From: Erwinia sorbitola
GTDB taxonomy: Bacteria; Pseudomonadota; Gammaproteobacteria; Enterobacterales; Enterobacteriaceae
Reading direction: 5' to 3'
DNA length: 64,000 nt
Assembly (NCBI RefSeq): GCF_009738185.1
Contig: NZ_CP046509.1
Span: 685,501-749,500 of the forward strand
Positions 60,976 to 64,000 of this stretch are shown one piece after another. The position numbers were made by a program, and so were the translations under genes. The notes below the pieces were generated by a model, which worked only from the letters and a program-made list of their open reading frames with translations, had not been told where the DNA came from and made no database searches. Each line of letters begins with the position of its first letter. Position 1 is the stretch's first letter.

Positions 60976-61983
60976 TTACATGTTGTAAGGCGTGATAATG
61001 CTCACTTTTGAAAATTGCCCATGGTTTGCCGGTGGTGAAATAAAACCGTGAAACGCCAAAATACTTTGAAAAATACGCCGTGCGTCCTGCTGTAATTCAT
61101 GGTGAATTATCGCATCGAGCTTACCATCACAGAGTAGCTGGCGGTTTTCGCTATCTAAATCGTGCCCAATAAACGCATTGATGGTGCGTCCTGCCTCCGA
61201 GAATGCCCGCAGGATTGCTGTATTCCCTCCGCCTGCGCAGTAGACTGCGCCCAGCCCTGGAAACTGCGCCAGCTGCTGTGACAGTGCGCTAAAGGTTGGC
61301 GCATCAATACCATAGCCCTCACTGATACGGCGCATTTTCAACCCTGGCGCCATTGTCGACATGGCGGTGCAGAATCCGGCTGCGCGCTCCTCCTCACCAA
61401 GAAAATGCGGGCTGCCGGTGACTACCGCCACCTCAGGAGAGTGCTGTACCAGCAGGCGTGACATCAGCCAGGCGGCGGTCTGGCCCGCAGAGTGGTTATC
61501 CATGCCGACGTAGCGAATGCGCTCACTGTCAGGGAGATCGGTGACCAGCGTCACCACCGGAACCCGCTGTCTGAGCAGCTCCGCAATCACCTCTGGCATT
61601 TCGAGGCTGCTTTCCGCTTTCAGTATGATGCCGTAGCTGTCGCTGGCGCAGCGCAGCATCAGCTGGCAGATTTTTTGTGCGCTGATCTCCTCAAAGATAT
61701 GCAGCCGCAGAGTGAGCCTGAAAGGGGCAAAGCTTCCCAGCTCGGCCAGCAGCGCGTCGGTGACCAGCTGGCTGAAGCGGGCCGGAGTATGCATGATAAC
61801 GTCGACGGCAATGGTTCTGCCGCTGGCGAGGTTCATGCGCTGCTGCTGTTCCAGATCGCGGATGGCCTGTGAGATGCGGCGCTCAGTTTGTGCATGAACC
61901 GCACCGCGTTTATGCAGGGCACGATCCACTGTTGCTTTACTTACTCCCGCTTGTGCGGCGATCTGTTTTATCGAGAATTTCAT
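60976..61983 (-). CDS. LacI-family regulator with ribose-type binding domain
   Basis: A 335-residue regulator: HTH at 4-23 (SIKQIAAQAGVSKATVDRALHKRG) and a periplasmic-binding-protein-like effector domain from about 58 (TIAVDVIMHTPARFSQLVTDALLAEL). Start ATG 61983 is chosen at the HTH; the frame to 62289 is upstream noise that crosses the btsS start. It is divergent from btsS across 178 bp. No sugar operon is next to it, so its target is unknown; regulation of a distant or trans-encoded operon is likely. Confidence 0.82.
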   Translation of the reverse strand: MKFSIKQIAAQAGVSKATVDRALHKRGAVHAQTERRISQAIRDLEQQQRMNLASGRTIAVDVIMHTPARFSQLVTDALLAELGSFAPFRLTLRLHIFEEISAQKICQLMLRCASDSYGIILKAESSLEMPEVIAELLRQRVPVVTLVTDLPDSERIRYVGMDNHSAGQTAAWLMSRLLVQHSPEVAVVTGSPHFLGEEERAAGFCTAMSTMAPGLKMRRISEGYGIDAPTFSALSQQLAQFPGLGAVYCAGGGNTAILRAFSEAGRTINAFIGHDLDSENRQLLCDGKLDAIIHHELQQDARRIFQSILAFHGFISPPANHGQFSKVSIITPYNM

Positions 61984-62161
61984 TTTTGAGGTCTTTGTGA
62001 GGTAATCCTTTCCTGTGCGGGATAATGTAACAGTTAAATCAGTCGTAGGGGCTTGATTAGTCGAAATTTCCGTACCAGCTCGCATTTCAGGGATTGATGG
62101 AGGGAAAGATTGGCCTGTCCAGGGTATGTTGCACGCATATGGAGAATGTGGATCGCAGGGT

Positions 62162-63847
62162 ATGTACGAATTTACGTTAATTTTACTGTTGTTACAGCAG
62201 ATGTGTGTGTTTTTGGTCATCGCCTGGCTGATGAGCAAAACACGCCTGTTTATCCCTTTGATGCAGGTGACCGTGCGTCTGCCGCACAAGCTGCTGTGCT
62301 ATATCACATTCTCAATTTTCTGCATTATGGGCACCTACTTTGGTCTGCATATCGAAGACTCCATCGCCAATACGCGCGCTATTGGGGCGGTGATGGGCGG
62401 GCTGCTTGGCGGGCCAGTCGTTGGTGGTCTGGTTGGCCTGACCGGCGGCCTGCATCGTTACTCACTGGGGGGCATGACCGCCCTGAGTTGCATGATCTCC
62501 ACCATCGCCGAAGGGTTGCTGGGCGGCCTGATGCACACCATTTTGATTAAACGCGGGCGGAGCGACAAAGTTTTCAGCCCGTTGACGGCCGGGGCGATTA
62601 CCTTTATTGCCGAACTGGTTCAGATGGCGATTATCCTGCTGATTGCGCGCCCGTTTCAGGATGCACTGCACCTGGTACAGAGTATTGCGGCGCCGATGAT
62701 GGTAACCAATACCATCGGCGCGGCGATGTTTATGCGCATCCTGCTGGATAAGCGGGCAATGTTTGAGAAATATACCACGGCGTTTTCAACCACGGCGCTA
62801 AAGGTCGCCGCCTCTACCGAGGGGATATTGCGCCAGGGATTTAATGAAGAGAACAGCATGAAGGTAGCGCAGGTGCTCTACCAGGAGCTGGACATCGGAG
62901 CGGTGGCAATTACTGACCGGGAAAAACTGCTGGCGTTTACCGGCACCGGTGACGACCACCATCTGCCGGGCAGGCCGATCTCATCGGCCTATACCTTACG
63001 CGCCATCGACAGCGGAGAAGTGGTGTATGCCGATGGTAACGAAGTGCCGTATCGCTGCTCACTGCATCCTCACTGCAAACTGGGCTCGACGCTGGTGATC
63101 CCGCTCAGGGGGGAGAATCAGCGGGTGATCGGCACCATCAAACTTTATGAGCCACGCAACCGGCTGTTCAGCTCCATCAACCGTACGCTGGGTGAAGGGA
63201 TCGCACAGCTGCTGTCTGCACAGATCCTTGCCGGGCAGTACGAGCGGCAGAAGGCGTTGCTGGCCCAGTCTGAGATCAAGCTGCTCCATGCTCAGGTAAA
63301 CCCGCATTTCCTGTTTAATGCGTTAAATACCCTGATGGCGGTAATCCGCCACGACAGCGAAAAAGCCGGTCAGCTGGTGCAGTATCTCTCTACCTTCTTC
63401 CGAAAAAATCTGAAGCGTCCGTCAGAAATTGTCACTCTGGCGAATGAAATTGAACATGTTAATGCCTACCTGCAAATTGAGCAGGCGCGTTTTCAGTCAA
63501 GACTCTGTATCCGGCTGCGGGTGCCTGAGGAGCTGGCTCATTTCCAGCTTCCTGCTTTCACCCTGCAACCAATTGTGGAAAATGCCATTAAGCATGGCAC
63601 GTCGCAGCTGCTGGGAGTCGGGGTAATTACCCTCCAGGCCAGCCGTGACGGGCAGCATCTGGTGCTGGATATTGAAGATAATGCCGGGCTGTATCAGCCG
63701 GAAGAGAGCAGCGGTGGGCTGGGAATGAGCCTGGTGGATAAACGTTTGCGCGTGCGATATGGCGATGCTTACGGTCTTACCGTCACCTGTGAGAAGGATA
63801 GTCTCACCCGTATCACCCTGCGGTTGCCGCTGGAGGAATCTGTATGA
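62162..63847 (+). CDS. btsS: Pyruvate-sensing histidine kinase BtsS
   Basis: A 561-residue LytS-family histidine kinase. It follows E. coli BtsS/YehU: MYEFTLILLLLQQMCVFLVIAWLMSKT at the start, a 5TM-LYT membrane sensor (about 1-190), a GAF domain (about 225-355), the His kinase motif HAQVNPHFLFNALNTLMAV (about 380-400) and the ATP-binding part NAIKHGTSQLL...GGLGMSLVDKRL. BtsS senses external pyruvate and phosphorylates BtsR. ATG 62162 (MYEF) fits the E. coli start; a frame from 62126 adds 12 residues. Overlaps btsR by 4 nt. Confidence 0.95.
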   Translation: MYEFTLILLLLQQMCVFLVIAWLMSKTRLFIPLMQVTVRLPHKLLCYITFSIFCIMGTYFGLHIEDSIANTRAIGAVMGGLLGGPVVGGLVGLTGGLHRYSLGGMTALSCMISTIAEGLLGGLMHTILIKRGRSDKVFSPLTAGAITFIAELVQMAIILLIARPFQDALHLVQSIAAPMMVTNTIGAAMFMRILLDKRAMFEKYTTAFSTTALKVAASTEGILRQGFNEENSMKVAQVLYQELDIGAVAITDREKLLAFTGTGDDHHLPGRPISSAYTLRAIDSGEVVYADGNEVPYRCSLHPHCKLGSTLVIPLRGENQRVIGTIKLYEPRNRLFSSINRTLGEGIAQLLSAQILAGQYERQKALLAQSEIKLLHAQVNPHFLFNALNTLMAVIRHDSEKAGQLVQYLSTFFRKNLKRPSEIVTLANEIEHVNAYLQIEQARFQSRLCIRLRVPEELAHFQLPAFTLQPIVENAIKHGTSQLLGVGVITLQASRDGQHLVLDIEDNAGLYQPEESSGGLGMSLVDKRLRVRYGDAYGLTVTCEKDSLTRITLRLPLEESV

Positions 63848-64000
63848 TAAGTGTATTGATTGTTGATGATGAACCATTAGCTCGTGAAAACCTGCGAGTC
63901 CTGTTACAGAAAGAGCCGGATATAGAGATTGTCGGCGAGTGTGGAAATGCCGTTGAGGCAATCGGCATGGTGCATAAACTGCGCCCTGATGTACTGTTCC
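63844..64000 (+). CDS. btsR: LytTR response regulator BtsR (partial)
   Basis: The first 52 codons of BtsR, cut by the window edge. MISVLIVDDEPLARENLRVLLQ shows the acidic Asp pair of the receiver domain (DDE); the phosphorylated Asp follows at the cut (RPDVLF...). The full protein should carry a LytTR DNA-binding domain. It starts in an ATGA overlap with btsS. Confidence 0.93.
   Translation, partial: MISVLIVDDEPLARENLRVLLQKEPDIEIVGECGNAVEAIGMVHKLRPDVLF

Noticed and set aside
1..64000. Insertion sequence, prophage or integrative element
   Set aside because: No transposase, integrase or tRNA-flanking repeat is visible; the low-GC parts are short.

Overview
The window looks like a chromosomal segment of an Enterobacterales plant- or environment-associated bacterium, most likely the Erwinia/Pantoea group (Erwiniaceae). 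Reasons: btsS/btsR, lldPRD, mdtIJ, yddG, ftnA, bglA and fepE-type proteins are close to the E. coli proteins as I remember them, but they sit in a non-E. coli order among accessory catabolic and iron-uptake loci. The assignment is inference; no rRNA, tRNA or housekeeping marker is present.

Layout. 1-1361: ToxR/CadC-type membrane regulator with an overlapping small membrane protein (minus strand). 1757-6646: a cupin, then a tightly packed set of circularly permuted ATP-grasp, alpha-E, transglutaminase and Anbu (proteasome-like) genes, followed by a 52-bp tandem palindromic repeat array. 6934-10262: serine-hydrolase lipoprotein and the bifunctional ornithine-lipid acyltransferase OlsF. 10551-19014: complete malonate decarboxylase locus mdcABCDEFGH with convergent mdcR; a 40/41-bp repeat array sits between mdcB and mdcC. 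19297-23366: SRPBCC and GNAT proteins, an orphan iron-type binding protein with a Fur box, ferritin ftnA, and a low-GC pair of unknown small genes.

23449-32013: TonB receptor divergent from an ABC siderophore importer, a PepSY membrane protein and an RpiR-type regulator. 32244-38577: beta-glucoside PTS (IIB-IIC-IIA) with two GH1 6-phospho-beta-glucosidases and an AscG-like repressor with visible operators. 38811-41116: two tandem FepE/Wzz paralogues. 41169-46715: NCS1 permease with a LuxR regulator and GNAT, a candidate sRNA, a small exported protein and a GGDEF-EAL protein. 47170-50728: lldPRD with paired LldR operators. 50991-58861: DoxX, an exported histidine phosphatase, a FepA-like receptor and a divergent catecholate-type ABC importer, several with Fur-like boxes. 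58934-64000: yddG, mdtJI, a LacI regulator, btsS and the start of btsR.

Main themes are iron acquisition and storage (two TonB receptors, two complete ABC importers, one orphan binding protein, ferritin; no siderophore biosynthesis genes here) and use of plant-associated carbon sources (malonate, beta-glucosides, lactate). The most unusual features are the Anbu/ATP-grasp cluster, a family of 9-bp-arm palindromes with co-varying arms that form two tandem arrays and extend two coding regions, a 93-bp nested inverted repeat after the RpiR gene, and an uncharacterised overlapping gene pair at 22.7-23.4 kb. I saw no insertion sequence, CRISPR array, tRNA or rRNA.
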